A DNA stretch of 40,646 nt, from IMG/VR virus record IMGVR_UViG_3300042519_001561, positions 1-40,646 of that record. One strand, written 5' to 3'. Positions 1 through 8,531 of this stretch are shown here, piece after piece; position 1 is the stretch's first letter; every line of letters begins with the position of its first letter. Source of the stretch: a virus. The notes under the pieces are model-generated. The model saw only the letters and a list, made by a program, of their open reading frames with translations. It had not been told where the DNA came from and made no database searches. The translations under genes were made by a program, and so were the position numbers.

Positions 1-495
1 GGAGGGGGCGTCGCAGTGGCGTCTGCACGCATTAGGCGAGTTGTTGGTCTGCATCCTCGGTGGCAGACGGCTGTTGAGGGGTTTCGCGCGCGCGAGGTCA
101 AACGATTACTGGATAACGGCATGGACGCGGCTGAGATAGCCGATGCGAGTCTGGAGACGGTTGAGATTTACGCGGAAAGGTTGCGGTCGGCGCGGGCTTT
201 AACGATTGCCCGTACCGAGGTGATGGCGGCGCAAAATATGGGTCAGGTGTTGTCGTGGTATCAGGCGTCTGATGATGGTTATTTGGATATGTCGTTGGCT
301 GTAAAGGAGTGGGTGGCTGGTCCTTCTGGTTGGAAGAGCATTGAGGTGTGTCCTGTGTGTATGGAGTTGGCTGGTCAGCAGGTTCCTGTCAATGGCAGGT
401 TTAGCAATGGCGATGTGATGCCTCCGTCGCACCCGAATTGTAGGTGCACGATGAACTTGATTCCTTTGGCGTTGTTGGGCGATGGTCGTGAGTAG
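1..495 (+). CDS. MuF-type head morphogenesis protein, C-terminal part (5' end outside window)
   Basis: The reading frame is open to the left edge, so the GTG at 16 is probably internal and the gene starts upstream. The visible 3' part has the hallmark of SPP1 gp7/MuF minor head proteins: an ARTE motif (TIARTEVMAA) followed by CPVC, a short loop and a terminal PPSHPNCRC segment, which in the family forms a metal-binding or structural Cys/His cluster. MuF proteins sit with the portal inside the procapsid, and in many phages they carry C-terminal toxin domains. Here the protein ends right after the MuF core, and toxin-like domains are instead encoded as separate genes immediately downstream. The next gene overlaps it by 14 bases. 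The family call is firm; the true length is unknown. Confidence 0.85.
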   Translation, partial: GGGVAVASARIRRVVGLHPRWQTAVEGFRAREVKRLLDNGMDAAEIADASLETVEIYAERLRSARALTIARTEVMAAQNMGQVLSWYQASDDGYLDMSLAVKEWVAGPSGWKSIEVCPVCMELAGQQVPVNGRFSNGDVMPPSHPNCRCTMNLIPLALLGDGRE

Positions 496-1867
496 GTCGC
501 GCGCGGAGATTAAGTTGGCGATGCGTAAGGCGTCGTTTGCTTCACGGTCTGAAGCGGCGCGGTATGCCGCCAGCATTCGGTGGAAGGGCAATGTCAAAGA
601 GGAGAATGACCCTGACAATCCTGTGACTGAGGCTGGCAAAGAGGCGATGCGTTTGGCATCTGGTTTGGCTGGTTTTGATGAAGCAACAAATTCAATTCCA
701 CGAGGGGTCAAAACTCCCGTTTTTTATTGGTCACAAGCGTTTGGCAATACAAAAGATTCCGAGTTTGGTTCAGAGGAAGAGGCTCGCGCTTTTATAGCGG
801 AACAAAAGTTGCTTGACCCAGAAGGGGTGTTGTACATTTGGCAAGGTTCGCAAAAGCCTCGTGCAGAGTTGGTGTCTAAATTTCCCAACGGCGTCTGGAC
901 GGTTATGGATGCTCAGTTGACATTGGGCTATATCAATAACAATGTCAGACCTGTTGACCCAAGTAAGCCTCATTCGTGGGATGATATTAAATATGTTACG
1001 CCATCCAAAATTTATGGTATCAACCCTGAAACTAACGAAATAGACGACCGAAATACAATCGTGGTAGGTGATGCCGAGGGGCAAAAAGCCGATGCGATGG
1101 TCAAGAACACTAGCCCTAAGAATCCTGCGGGTTTGGATAGGGCGGGGCTTGTTTATTGGGAACGGTCAAATATGGTGAAATTTACGGGGTATGGAGAGCA
1201 GAATTATTGTTCGTCTTTGGGGTATTACGCTTCAATGCACGCAGGGTATGGTCAGCCTTATCCAAGACCTGATAATAGTTACCGTGTTGTGCACAAGGTC
1301 AGGGAAGGCAAATTGATGGATTTAGCACAAAATCTTGTTGATTCTTTAAGAAACGCTCCTAATGCTCAACCGACATTGTGGAGAGGCATCGGGGCGTCAC
1401 ATCAAACAGAAATTAAAAATGCAGGAAAGGTAACAAAGGATTCCGAGGTTGGGGATACTTTTACTGTTGGGTTAGGGGCGACATCGCGTTCTATTGCGGC
1501 GGCGCGGTTTTATGCCACGCCATATTCCTACAACACAAACGAAGATGGAATACCAACGCTTATGCGTATTAAGGCAGGTTCTAAAGGGTTGGCATTAAGT
1601 TCAAAGATGAGTGCTTATCCTCACGACCAAGAAGTTTTGACGAGTGGCGAGTTCAGGATTGTCGGTAAAGAAGTGGTTAACTTGAGCCAAAAGGCAAGAA
1701 GGGTTGCTGAACAGCGGATGCGAATAGCAGATGTTCAAAAACTTCCGTCGGGGACAAGAGGCAAGACTGATTTGCTGGCAAGGGAGCAAGAGGCTTTGAA
1801 AGATGTTTTAGAATCGCGTGATAGAGAGTTGTTTACGATTATTGATGTAGAACAGGTCAGTGTGTAG
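482..1867 (+). CDS. Tagged ADP-ribosyltransferase-like effector
   Basis: A 461-residue protein that starts inside the MuF gene, so the two are translationally coupled. Residues 16-37 carry the shared tag. The C-terminal half fits the R-S-E type ADP-ribosyltransferase fold: Arg301 in TLWRGI, an STS-like strand GATSRS around residues 333-337, and a catalytic Glu384 in DQEVLTSGEF. The residue two before the Glu is Asp382, where Glu or Gln is usual, so activity or target choice may be atypical. Members of this fold transfer ADP-ribose from NAD+ to host proteins; T4 Alt is the classic phage-packaged example. The middle (about 60-220) is unrecognised. No signal peptide is visible, which fits delivery with the virion rather than secretion. 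The fold call rests on motif order, not a profile search. Confidence 0.68.
   Translation: MVVSRSRAEIKLAMRKASFASRSEAARYAASIRWKGNVKEENDPDNPVTEAGKEAMRLASGLAGFDEATNSIPRGVKTPVFYWSQAFGNTKDSEFGSEEEARAFIAEQKLLDPEGVLYIWQGSQKPRAELVSKFPNGVWTVMDAQLTLGYINNNVRPVDPSKPHSWDDIKYVTPSKIYGINPETNEIDDRNTIVVGDAEGQKADAMVKNTSPKNPAGLDRAGLVYWERSNMVKFTGYGEQNYCSSLGYYASMHAGYGQPYPRPDNSYRVVHKVREGKLMDLAQNLVDSLRNAPNAQPTLWRGIGASHQTEIKNAGKVTKDSEVGDTFTVGLGATSRSIAAARFYATPYSYNTNEDGIPTLMRIKAGSKGLALSSKMSAYPHDQEVLTSGEFRIVGKEVVNLSQKARRVAEQRMRIADVQKLPSGTRGKTDLLAREQEALKDVLESRDRELFTIIDVEQVSV
527..592 (+). repeat. Tag copy 1 (protein residues 16-37)
   Basis: Peptide KASFASRSEAARYAASIRW followed by KGN, close to the N-terminus of the ART-like protein. 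It is preceded by MRK rather than the [LVF]EK seen in most other copies. Confidence 0.9.
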
Positions 1868-1869
1868 TT

Positions 1870-3468
1870 ATGGCTCATTTAGGTAATTTGTCGGGGCTGT
1901 TTTTTAGTCATCAACTTCAACCAGATGATGATTTGGAGAAGGCTAAGTTCGCTTCGCGTTCTGAAGCCGCGCGCTACGCGGCGAGCATCCGCTGGAAAGG
2001 CAATGTCAAGGGGGATGACGACGGTGTGGATACGCCACTGAAGTTAGCGCAGGATGCTTCGGTGTTACGAAAGGAATACGGCGATTTTTTGGATGACACG
2101 AGCGCGGGGATGAGCGGTATTTTGCTCAGTCCTGACGAATGGCAACTTTATGGGTTTCAGGCAGGCGACCAGAGGTATGTGTCTGTTTATATTGGTGGAG
2201 TTCGGCACACTGTGCCAACCAAAAAATTGTTGCAGTTGGAGCAGAAAGTGTGTGCTATTGGAGAACGGGCAAGGGCGTTGGCGCAAGCATCGGTGGTTTT
2301 TGACGAGCCGTTGACTGAGGAGCAACAGGGAGAAATCAATCTTGCGCGACAGGCTATGGAAAAAAACATTACAGAGCAGTCGGGCGGGGTATTGGGTGGT
2401 TATAACGGTCAGCCATCCAAGGCTATCAATATCTATCATCAAGACGAAAGTTTTGGCGGTCCAGGTTTTTACATAGGCTTACACACGATGGCAGACTGGA
2501 ATCTTGTGTCGCCAAAAGAGACTGAGGGTGGTTTTATGAAAGACCTTGAGATTTTTTTCGCGGATGCTAAAAAGGTGCCGACGGGTGTCAAAAAAGCATA
2601 TGATGCGTTGGTCAAGTTTCAGGCTTCGGACAAAACTTACGAGCCTGATGAAGATGATGCCGAACCAGTGCCGATGTCTGAAGCGGCGATAAGACGGACA
2701 ACAACACTTCTCTTAAATAACCTAAACAAATCTTTGCTTCGCAATGGCAATAAATGGATTGAAAGTTTGACGGGTAAACCTCTGACTCAGTGGAGCAAGG
2801 AACGCCGTGATTTGGGCGACCCTGATGAAACAAAGTATGAACTCGCACAAAGAAACGAAAAGAAACTGGCAGATGCGTATGCAGATGTAATGAGGGGCAT
2901 GGGTATTGATATCGGCAGACCCCCTGAAACGGTAAAAGATGGAAAGTACGACCGAAAATTGCAAGAAGATGTCAGAAAGATTTTTCCAAGTCGCATTGTA
3001 AAAGAAGTTCAAAAATCTTTCGGGGCGATTCGCACAATAAAAATTCCAGGCGGAGGGTCGTGGAATACGATTGGAAGCGTTATTAAAACTTCTGGTGGAA
3101 GAAGCACTAATCTTCACGAGTTTATGCACGCCGCTACTTATGCTGACCCTGTGTTGAGGTCGTTGGAGAATGCGTTTCTTGAACGGCGCAGAATGGGCGA
3201 CCCTAAGCGCACGCGGGAACAATATGATGTGTCAGAAAGAATCACTGCTATAGAACCCTATGATTCAGTACGAGGCAAATACGGTGGTGCTTATGTTAAA
3301 GACCAGTTATCTGACCCTTACGCTGGTAGAAAATACTCCCTTGGCGGTGCAACCGAGTCTTTGACTAGGGGTTTGGAGTTTTTAGTTGCGGACAGGTTCA
3401 ATAGTGATGATGATGACCACAAGAATTTTACTTTGGGGGCTTTAATTATGGCAGGCACGGCACCGTAA
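1870..3468 (+). CDS. Tagged HExxH metallopeptidase-like effector, copy A
   Basis: A 532-residue protein starting 2 bases after the previous stop. The tag lies at residues 24-45, after a short acidic stretch (PDDDLEK). The C-terminal domain has a zinc-peptidase signature: HEFMH at 416-420, then a conserved YVKD..SDPYAGRKY block and GATESLTRGLEFL, in which Glu496 is the likely third zinc ligand. This arrangement (HExxH, DPYxGxxY, TExxxxGLE) recurs in phage head-associated metallopeptidase or toxin domains. The C-terminal domain is shared with the protein at 4714-6273; the middle regions do not obviously align. The substrate is unknown and could be a host protein or a virion protein. The next gene starts on the last base of the stop codon. 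Confidence 0.68.
   Translation: MAHLGNLSGLFFSHQLQPDDDLEKAKFASRSEAARYAASIRWKGNVKGDDDGVDTPLKLAQDASVLRKEYGDFLDDTSAGMSGILLSPDEWQLYGFQAGDQRYVSVYIGGVRHTVPTKKLLQLEQKVCAIGERARALAQASVVFDEPLTEEQQGEINLARQAMEKNITEQSGGVLGGYNGQPSKAINIYHQDESFGGPGFYIGLHTMADWNLVSPKETEGGFMKDLEIFFADAKKVPTGVKKAYDALVKFQASDKTYEPDEDDAEPVPMSEAAIRRTTTLLLNNLNKSLLRNGNKWIESLTGKPLTQWSKERRDLGDPDETKYELAQRNEKKLADAYADVMRGMGIDIGRPPETVKDGKYDRKLQEDVRKIFPSRIVKEVQKSFGAIRTIKIPGGGSWNTIGSVIKTSGGRSTNLHEFMHAATYADPVLRSLENAFLERRRMGDPKRTREQYDVSERITAIEPYDSVRGKYGGAYVKDQLSDPYAGRKYSLGGATESLTRGLEFLVADRFNSDDDDHKNFTLGALIMAGTAP
1939..2004 (+). repeat. Tag copy 2 (residues 24-45)
   Basis: KAKFASRSEAARYAASIRW then KGN. From the Phe onward, 21 residues are identical to copy 1 although 12 of the 21 codons differ synonymously. 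Confidence 0.9.
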
Positions 3469-4709
3469 TGAAACAGTGGTTGTTTTCTGTTGGCGGTAAG
3501 CCTCGTTACGCGCGGTGGGACGGCGTGTTGGATACTGACTCTGTTGAGTTGCGCGAGGAGGCTGATGCGTTGATTGCTCAAGGGGTGATGGTTGAGTGTG
3601 CCGAGGTGGGTTATCTCCGCAAGGCTTCTTTTGAAACAAGGGTAAGGGGTTGGGGCACGATTACGCGGGCTGTTGTTATGGTCGCTGATTCTGGCTCCAT
3701 TGAGTTCCCGTTTTCGTATTTCAACCATAGTTGCATTGAGGAAGATGATGTGGAGAAGGCGTCGTTTTCTTCGCGCAGTGAAGCGGGAAGATATGCCGCC
3801 AATCAACGCTGGAAAGGGAATGCGAAACAAGAGGGCGCGCCAGAACTAAACGGCATAGAGCAAATGAAATCTCAGGTCAAAGAAATGCAATCTAAAGTTG
3901 CCGAGATTCAAAAAGAACAACAAAAAGTGCAGAAGGAAATCGCGAGAGCCAACAGCATCCCTAGTCGGAGGCACTATTTGGGCGGATTAAGAAACAAATC
4001 AAGGTTTCTGGATGGAGAAACAAGAGATTTATTCAACCAAATCGCTCCTTTAATTGAGGTCATTCAAAGAGATGCCGACGCGCGGATGTCAACTTTTCGT
4101 CAAGAGTCAAGATTGGATACAACATCTACAGCCGAAGAGTTTGGCGACAAGTTGTATGACTTACAGCAGATGAGTGCCAAGGTGGATGCGTCGCCGTGGG
4201 GTCAAGACCGTTTGCATCCTGAACCTGATTTGCAGTCGTCGGAGCCTGAAAAGTTCCAAAAATTAAGGGATAGGTGGGTTGTGGCGGACGACCCAACTTT
4301 GAAAATGAATAAAGCGTTGCGGGGCGAAGCGCCGATGACCGCAGGGGATAAAGCAAGGGCGTCGGAGGCTAAATGGTTGACAAAGGGTGTAGCGCCTGAG
4401 CCGTTTGTTGTAACACGCACGATGTCTTTGCCTCTGGAAATGGCAATGTCAATTAAAAAGGGGTTGGTGTTTGAATCTAAGGGGTATCAGGCAAGCGAGC
4501 GCGGTATTGGCTCTATCTACAATCGTCAACAACAGAACCCCGGCAGTATTCACACAAGAATGTTTATTCAGGTTCCTGAAGGTTCTCACATGGCGGATGT
4601 AGGGTATGGCGAAATCATTTTGCGCCCCGGTCGTCTCAAGATTGTGGCAAGCGATTGGGATGGCGAACAGTTGGATGTTATTGCCGAGTTAGTACCGCAG
4701 GAGGCTTAA
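3468..4709 (+). CDS. Tagged protein: cassette domain A + tag + ART-like C-terminus
   Basis: 413 residues, starting in a TAATG overlap with the metallopeptidase-like gene. Residues 1-90 (domain A: WDGVL, LIAQG, GWGTITRAV, FPFSY) are homologous to the stand-alone 101-residue protein at 6274-6579. The tag is at 97-118. A Lys/Gln/Glu-rich segment at roughly 120-160 looks like a coiled coil. The C-terminal third resembles an ADP-ribosyltransferase fold: Arg317 in VVTRTM, a middle strand around ESKGYQASE, and Glu382 in YGEIILRPGRLKIV. The position two before that Glu is Tyr380, not Glu or Gln, so the enzyme may be divergent or inactive. The ART assignment is weaker than for 482-1867; the domain A homology is clear by eye. 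Confidence 0.55.
   Translation: MKQWLFSVGGKPRYARWDGVLDTDSVELREEADALIAQGVMVECAEVGYLRKASFETRVRGWGTITRAVVMVADSGSIEFPFSYFNHSCIEEDDVEKASFSSRSEAGRYAANQRWKGNAKQEGAPELNGIEQMKSQVKEMQSKVAEIQKEQQKVQKEIARANSIPSRRHYLGGLRNKSRFLDGETRDLFNQIAPLIEVIQRDADARMSTFRQESRLDTTSTAEEFGDKLYDLQQMSAKVDASPWGQDRLHPEPDLQSSEPEKFQKLRDRWVVADDPTLKMNKALRGEAPMTAGDKARASEAKWLTKGVAPEPFVVTRTMSLPLEMAMSIKKGLVFESKGYQASERGIGSIYNRQQQNPGSIHTRMFIQVPEGSHMADVGYGEIILRPGRLKIVASDWDGEQLDVIAELVPQEA
3756..3821 (+). repeat. Tag copy 3 (residues 97-118)
   Basis: VEKASFSSRSEAGRYAANQRW then KGN. Here the tag is internal, between domain A and the coiled-coil/ART part, so the tag need not be N-terminal. Confidence 0.9.
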
Positions 4710-4713
4710 TCTG

Positions 4714-6273
4714 ATGGACATTGTAAAACCAAACGATGATGCGTCTTGGCGTATGAAGCGCATTAGTGATGGGCAGTTGGAGTTAGTTCAAGACGATGAT
4801 TTTGAGAAGGCTAAGTTTGCTACGCGGTCTGAAGCGGCGAGATATGCGGCGAGTATTCGCTGGAAGGGCAATGTTAAAGGCGACGATGATGGCGGTCGTG
4901 ACCCTGTGTTGGAGCAGGCAATCGGGCGGGTACGCGCGATGGTTAACCAATTAGGCAGGCTTCCTATGGGTTCTGCGGCGGATGACGAGGTTTTCGCCGC
5001 TGACTGGAGCAAGGTTGTTGACACATTGTTTGTGCATGTAACAGACAAAGGGTTTATTCCTACGGCTCCTGTAATGGCTGTGGAGACGGAGATTCGGGCA
5101 CTTGGTAAAATGGTGTACGAAAGTTTGACGGGAAGTGGGGCGGCGGATTCTGCTGAAGAAGCCGACAAAAGAGAACTTGAAGCGATGCGTACAAAACAAA
5201 CAACTTTAGAGTTGGCGGAAGTGGCTTTGGCAAAAGTTATGAGTAGCCCTGCTTTGGCTGGAATTGACCAAGAATTAAGGGTTTTGAGGAAAGAGCACAG
5301 GGAGGCTTCCAAGGCAATGATGCAGGCAACGAAAGACATGGCTGACAATAAAGTGCCTTGGGGCAATCGCCAAACACCAGAACAGCGCGAGGCGTATTAC
5401 AAGGCATTTGCAGAAAGAAAAATTCAGCAAAAACTCAAAGCAGAACTCAAACTCCAAATGGATTCTAAGCAAAAGAAAATTGATGAAGTGGTGAGGAACA
5501 CGGTTTTTCGCACGGCAGAGGGGGAGTCTATCTTTCTAAGTGGCGCGGCGAAGCATGCTGAAAAGACCTTCCAAGAAGCCATTGTAAGAAGCAGTGTGAC
5601 GGGGGTGGATTTGGCTGAAGCGGTTACAAAGTTGGTGTCTCAATATCGGGGCACGGGTGGGCAATTACAGATTAAAGCGGCAAAAATGAAAGGGGATTTG
5701 ATGGGCAAACCATCAGAAGGTGCCGATTTTGTACAGAAGTATGTAGGCGATATTGCAACTCACATGCCAAAAGAGTGGGTTGACGATGTGAACGCTAAAT
5801 ACGGGGCTTCACTGGTTCTAGTCAAGACTAAAGGAGGGGGGTCGTGGGCACAGTTGACGAGGGAAATTAGCACTTCTGGCACAACACAAGTCAATTTGCA
5901 CGAATTCATCCATGCGGCGATGTACGCCAGCCCTGTACGGCAGGCTATAGAGCATGCCCATCTGTCTAAAAGAACATTTGGTTCTGCTTCTGCACCGATA
6001 GATGGTTCTTTTCAATCAAAGATTGTTAAAGGCAGACAGAAAACAGTCGGCACTATTGATTACCCAACGGGAGAATCCATTTCTCAGGGAAACTATGTAA
6101 AAGACAAATGGGTTGACCCCTATTCAGGGCGTATCTACAACAGTGGTGGAACTGAAGTAGTGACGGTGGGCTACGACTCTTTCTCGCGGAGCGGGTGGCG
6201 CGCGAGCGCGACTTTAGGAAAGTTGGATATGGAACAGGTGTATTTGACTTTGGGATTGTTGATGGCGTCGTAG
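4714..6273 (+). CDS. Tagged HExxH metallopeptidase-like effector, copy B
   Basis: 519 residues with a good ribosome site (GCAGGAGG) 10 bases before the ATG. The tag is at 32-53, preceded by QDDDFEK. The C-terminal domain is a paralogue of 1870-3468: HEFIH at 396-400, YVKDKWVDPYSGRIY, then GGTEVVTVGY with Glu481 as candidate third ligand. The HExxH-to-Glu spacing is 85 residues here and 80 in copy A. After the Glu the sequence reads VGYDSF instead of RGLEFL, so the region behind the active site has diverged. The middle is long, helical and Lys/Glu-rich (about 120-300), suggesting a coiled coil. As in copy A, a domain A gene follows at once. Confidence 0.66.
   Translation: MDIVKPNDDASWRMKRISDGQLELVQDDDFEKAKFATRSEAARYAASIRWKGNVKGDDDGGRDPVLEQAIGRVRAMVNQLGRLPMGSAADDEVFAADWSKVVDTLFVHVTDKGFIPTAPVMAVETEIRALGKMVYESLTGSGAADSAEEADKRELEAMRTKQTTLELAEVALAKVMSSPALAGIDQELRVLRKEHREASKAMMQATKDMADNKVPWGNRQTPEQREAYYKAFAERKIQQKLKAELKLQMDSKQKKIDEVVRNTVFRTAEGESIFLSGAAKHAEKTFQEAIVRSSVTGVDLAEAVTKLVSQYRGTGGQLQIKAAKMKGDLMGKPSEGADFVQKYVGDIATHMPKEWVDDVNAKYGASLVLVKTKGGGSWAQLTREISTSGTTQVNLHEFIHAAMYASPVRQAIEHAHLSKRTFGSASAPIDGSFQSKIVKGRQKTVGTIDYPTGESISQGNYVKDKWVDPYSGRIYNSGGTEVVTVGYDSFSRSGWRASATLGKLDMEQVYLTLGLLMAS
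4807..4872 (+). repeat. Tag copy 4 (residues 32-53)
   Basis: FEKAKFATRSEAARYAASIRW then KGN. Apart from one Ser-to-Thr change it matches copy 2 through the following NVKGDDDG, again with many synonymous codon differences. Confidence 0.9.
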
Positions 6274-6579
6274 ATGAAGTGGCTTTACAGCAGGGGAAAC
6301 AAAAGGTTTGATGCGTTGTGGGATGACGGGGTGTTGTCGTCGTCGGATGATTTGCTGGTTTCGTCTGTTTCGCAGTTGATAGAGGACGGCGAGATTGTGC
6401 CGTGTGGGGTGGTCGGACCTGATTTGCCTGCCAGTCTTGATGACGAGGTGGTTGCTTGGGGCACTATTAGTCAGGCAGTGCGTTCTGTGAGGACGGGTAA
6501 AAGTAGGTTCCCTGTTTGCCCTGTTGCTCCAGAGACGACTTTGGAGGCTGACGCGGGCGAAGGCATGTGGGCGGTCTAG
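6274..6579 (+). CDS. Stand-alone domain A protein, companion of the metallopeptidase-like gene
   Basis: 101 residues, with its ATG directly after the TAG of the metallopeptidase-like gene. It matches residues 1-80 of the protein at 3468-4709: an N-terminal W-[LF]-x-S strand, GVL, LIEDG..VPCGVV, then VAWGTISQAVRSV and RFPV. In both places domain A sits immediately downstream of a tagged metallopeptidase-like gene, which points to a functional partnership such as inhibitor, chaperone or structural partner. It has no tag, signal peptide or membrane segment. I do not recognise the family. Confidence 0.7.
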   Translation: MKWLYSRGNKRFDALWDDGVLSSSDDLLVSSVSQLIEDGEIVPCGVVGPDLPASLDDEVVAWGTISQAVRSVRTGKSRFPVCPVAPETTLEADAGEGMWAV

Positions 6580-6626
6580 CGGGGGTTAGCGTTGCTTGAC
6601 CACGGTGAACTATTACGATTGGGGTT

Positions 6627-8531
6627 ATGCACCCCGATTCAACATCAAAACTGCTTGCCATGTGGGAAGAGGGCGAATTGGAGTGGGACGACCTGCCAGA
6701 AAGCACCCGTATGGCGCTTGAGGACAGCGAGGATGAACAAAACGCTGTTTATGACGACGATGAAGAGGACGACGGGGGGAGCATGGATGAGTTGTTCACC
6801 GTTGATGTAGAAAAATCGCTGGATATGGAGTTGCTTCATAAAGCCAACGAAGAGCACCGATTCACTCTTGGACCTTGGTATATCCCCAACCAGTATGACG
6901 CTCACGGCGAGTGGACGGACGCTGAGGAACTTCAAAAGGCGTTGTGGGACTATGTGCAGACAGGCGATAGGGGTATCAGACTTCAGCACAATAAGGATTT
7001 GGTGGCTGGGGAGTGGCTTGAGGCGATGTCGTTTCCTGTCCCTGTGACTATCGGGATGACCAAGGATGCGACAACGAAACAGGTGACTTATCCTGCTGGG
7101 ACTGTGTTTTTGGGTGTGCAGTGGAAGCCGTGGGCTTGGGAGATGGTCAAGGCGGGCAAGATTACTGGGTTCTCTATCGGCGGAGCGGCGGCTCGTTTGG
7201 ATATGAGCATGCCTGTTGAGGTTGGCAAGGGTGTTTCCCGCAAAGGGTTTTCTTCTCCTAGCGACCCTGTTTTGTTTTCGCAGGTTAAGAAAGAAACCAA
7301 TGGAGTTGGCGTCTGGGAAGAGTATGTCGCGCGCGGGGGTACTGCTCGGTGGATGTCTCAGGCTGAGGCAAAGTTGTTAAAGGCTTCGTTCGCGTCGCGT
7401 TCGGAGGCGGCTCGTTATGCGGCGAACATGCGTTGGCGTAACTTGAAGGCTCGCACTGCGGAGTTGGCTCAGTCGCTTGGGATAAACGAGAGCGGGACAC
7501 CTGTACGAGGTCCGATGCCGATGCCTAAAACAAAGCAAGGGCGGGCGATGCGACAAGCAATGAAGTCGTTGGATGGGCATATTGATTTTGATAAGGCTTA
7601 TCAGGCGTGGGTTGACGCAGAAGGCAACGAGGAGCAGGATGTTCCGCTTTTGAAAACGGGTGAAAAAGTCCCTTACCATTTTTTGCGGTTGCACATGACG
7701 CCTGAAAGAGCACAGTTGCATGACGAAATTGTTGAGTTTGAGATGGCGGGCAAGGTAAGACGCCCTTCATCGGATAAGCCAGTGTTTGTTTTCATGGGCG
7801 GTGGACCTGCTTCTGGTAAGACAACCATGTTGAAGTCGGGTGACATTACTGTTCCGACAAGAGGTGCAGACGGAAAACTAAAAGAAGGCGCAGATTCAGC
7901 GCATGCTATTGAAATTAGCGCGGACGAATACAAAGCGTTTATCCCTGAATACGAGGCTTTAAGGCGAGGCAGAGGAGGGGAAGCGATGCGTATGAAAGCG
8001 GCGGGCATCGCACACGAAGAGTCGTCCATGATTGCAAAAGCAATTCAGCGTCGGGCTATGGATTCGGGTGTGGACATTGTGTTGGATGGTCTTGGCGATA
8101 GTGACAGAGGCTCTCTGATTGGCAAAGTAAGGCGCGCTAGAGAAGCGGGCTATCAAGTAAGGGGCTTGTACGCAACGATTCCTACGGAAGTGGCTGTTGA
8201 ACGCGCGTCGGCTCGCGGGAAACCAGAGGGTGTGCAAACAACGGTTTCAGAAGGTTTTACTATCACTGGCGAGGGGCGCTATGTAAGCCCTCTTATTGTG
8301 CGGGCGGCTCACGCGAAGGTAAGTGCTGTTTTGCCGTCGGTTATTGATGAAGGTGTTTTTGACGAGGTGACGGTTGTTGATACCAAGTCTCGTCCCGCGA
8401 AAATCATTTATCGTTATGACAGCGAAGCCAAAGGCGATGCGAAAGGCACGGTCGTTGACAGTGCTGGTTGGCAAGCATTTTTGGATAAAGGTGAAGGATT
8501 TGATGAAGGCAGGTCGTTAATTGGACTCTGA
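6627..8531 (+). CDS. XkdF-type prohead protease - tag - zeta-toxin-like kinase fusion
   Basis: 634 residues with three parts. Residues about 75-200 look like the XkdF family of phage serine proteases: TLGPWYIPNQYDAHGEWTDAEEL, candidate catalytic His121 in RLQHN, and Ser183 in GKITGFSIGG. The tag follows at 252-270. Residues about 335-600 resemble a zeta-toxin/UDP-GlcNAc kinase domain: Walker A GGGPASGKT at 391-399 (Lys398), ISADEYKAFIPEY, AHEESSMIAKAI, VDIVLDGLGD, and GYQVRGLYATIPTEVAVERA. Zeta toxins phosphorylate UDP-N-acetylglucosamine and block peptidoglycan synthesis; other P-loop kinases share the fold. The N-terminus is very acidic (residues 30-50). Position ahead of scaffold and capsid genes fits a maturation protease. 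The fusion to a toxin-like kinase across the tag is unusual. Confidence 0.75.
   Translation: MHPDSTSKLLAMWEEGELEWDDLPESTRMALEDSEDEQNAVYDDDEEDDGGSMDELFTVDVEKSLDMELLHKANEEHRFTLGPWYIPNQYDAHGEWTDAEELQKALWDYVQTGDRGIRLQHNKDLVAGEWLEAMSFPVPVTIGMTKDATTKQVTYPAGTVFLGVQWKPWAWEMVKAGKITGFSIGGAAARLDMSMPVEVGKGVSRKGFSSPSDPVLFSQVKKETNGVGVWEEYVARGGTARWMSQAEAKLLKASFASRSEAARYAANMRWRNLKARTAELAQSLGINESGTPVRGPMPMPKTKQGRAMRQAMKSLDGHIDFDKAYQAWVDAEGNEEQDVPLLKTGEKVPYHFLRLHMTPERAQLHDEIVEFEMAGKVRRPSSDKPVFVFMGGGPASGKTTMLKSGDITVPTRGADGKLKEGADSAHAIEISADEYKAFIPEYEALRRGRGGEAMRMKAAGIAHEESSMIAKAIQRRAMDSGVDIVLDGLGDSDRGSLIGKVRRAREAGYQVRGLYATIPTEVAVERASARGKPEGVQTTVSEGFTITGEGRYVSPLIVRAAHAKVSAVLPSVIDEGVFDEVTVVDTKSRPAKIIYRYDSEAKGDAKGTVVDSAGWQAFLDKGEGFDEGRSLIGL
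7380..7439 (+). repeat. Tag copy 5 (residues 252-271)
   Basis: LLKASFASRSEAARYAANMRW, lacking the KGN that follows most copies (RN here). It marks the boundary between the protease and kinase domains. Confidence 0.9.

Noticed and set aside
6596-6624. TTGACC before the protease-kinase gene as a promoter
   Set aside because: No acceptable -10 box occurs at normal spacing.
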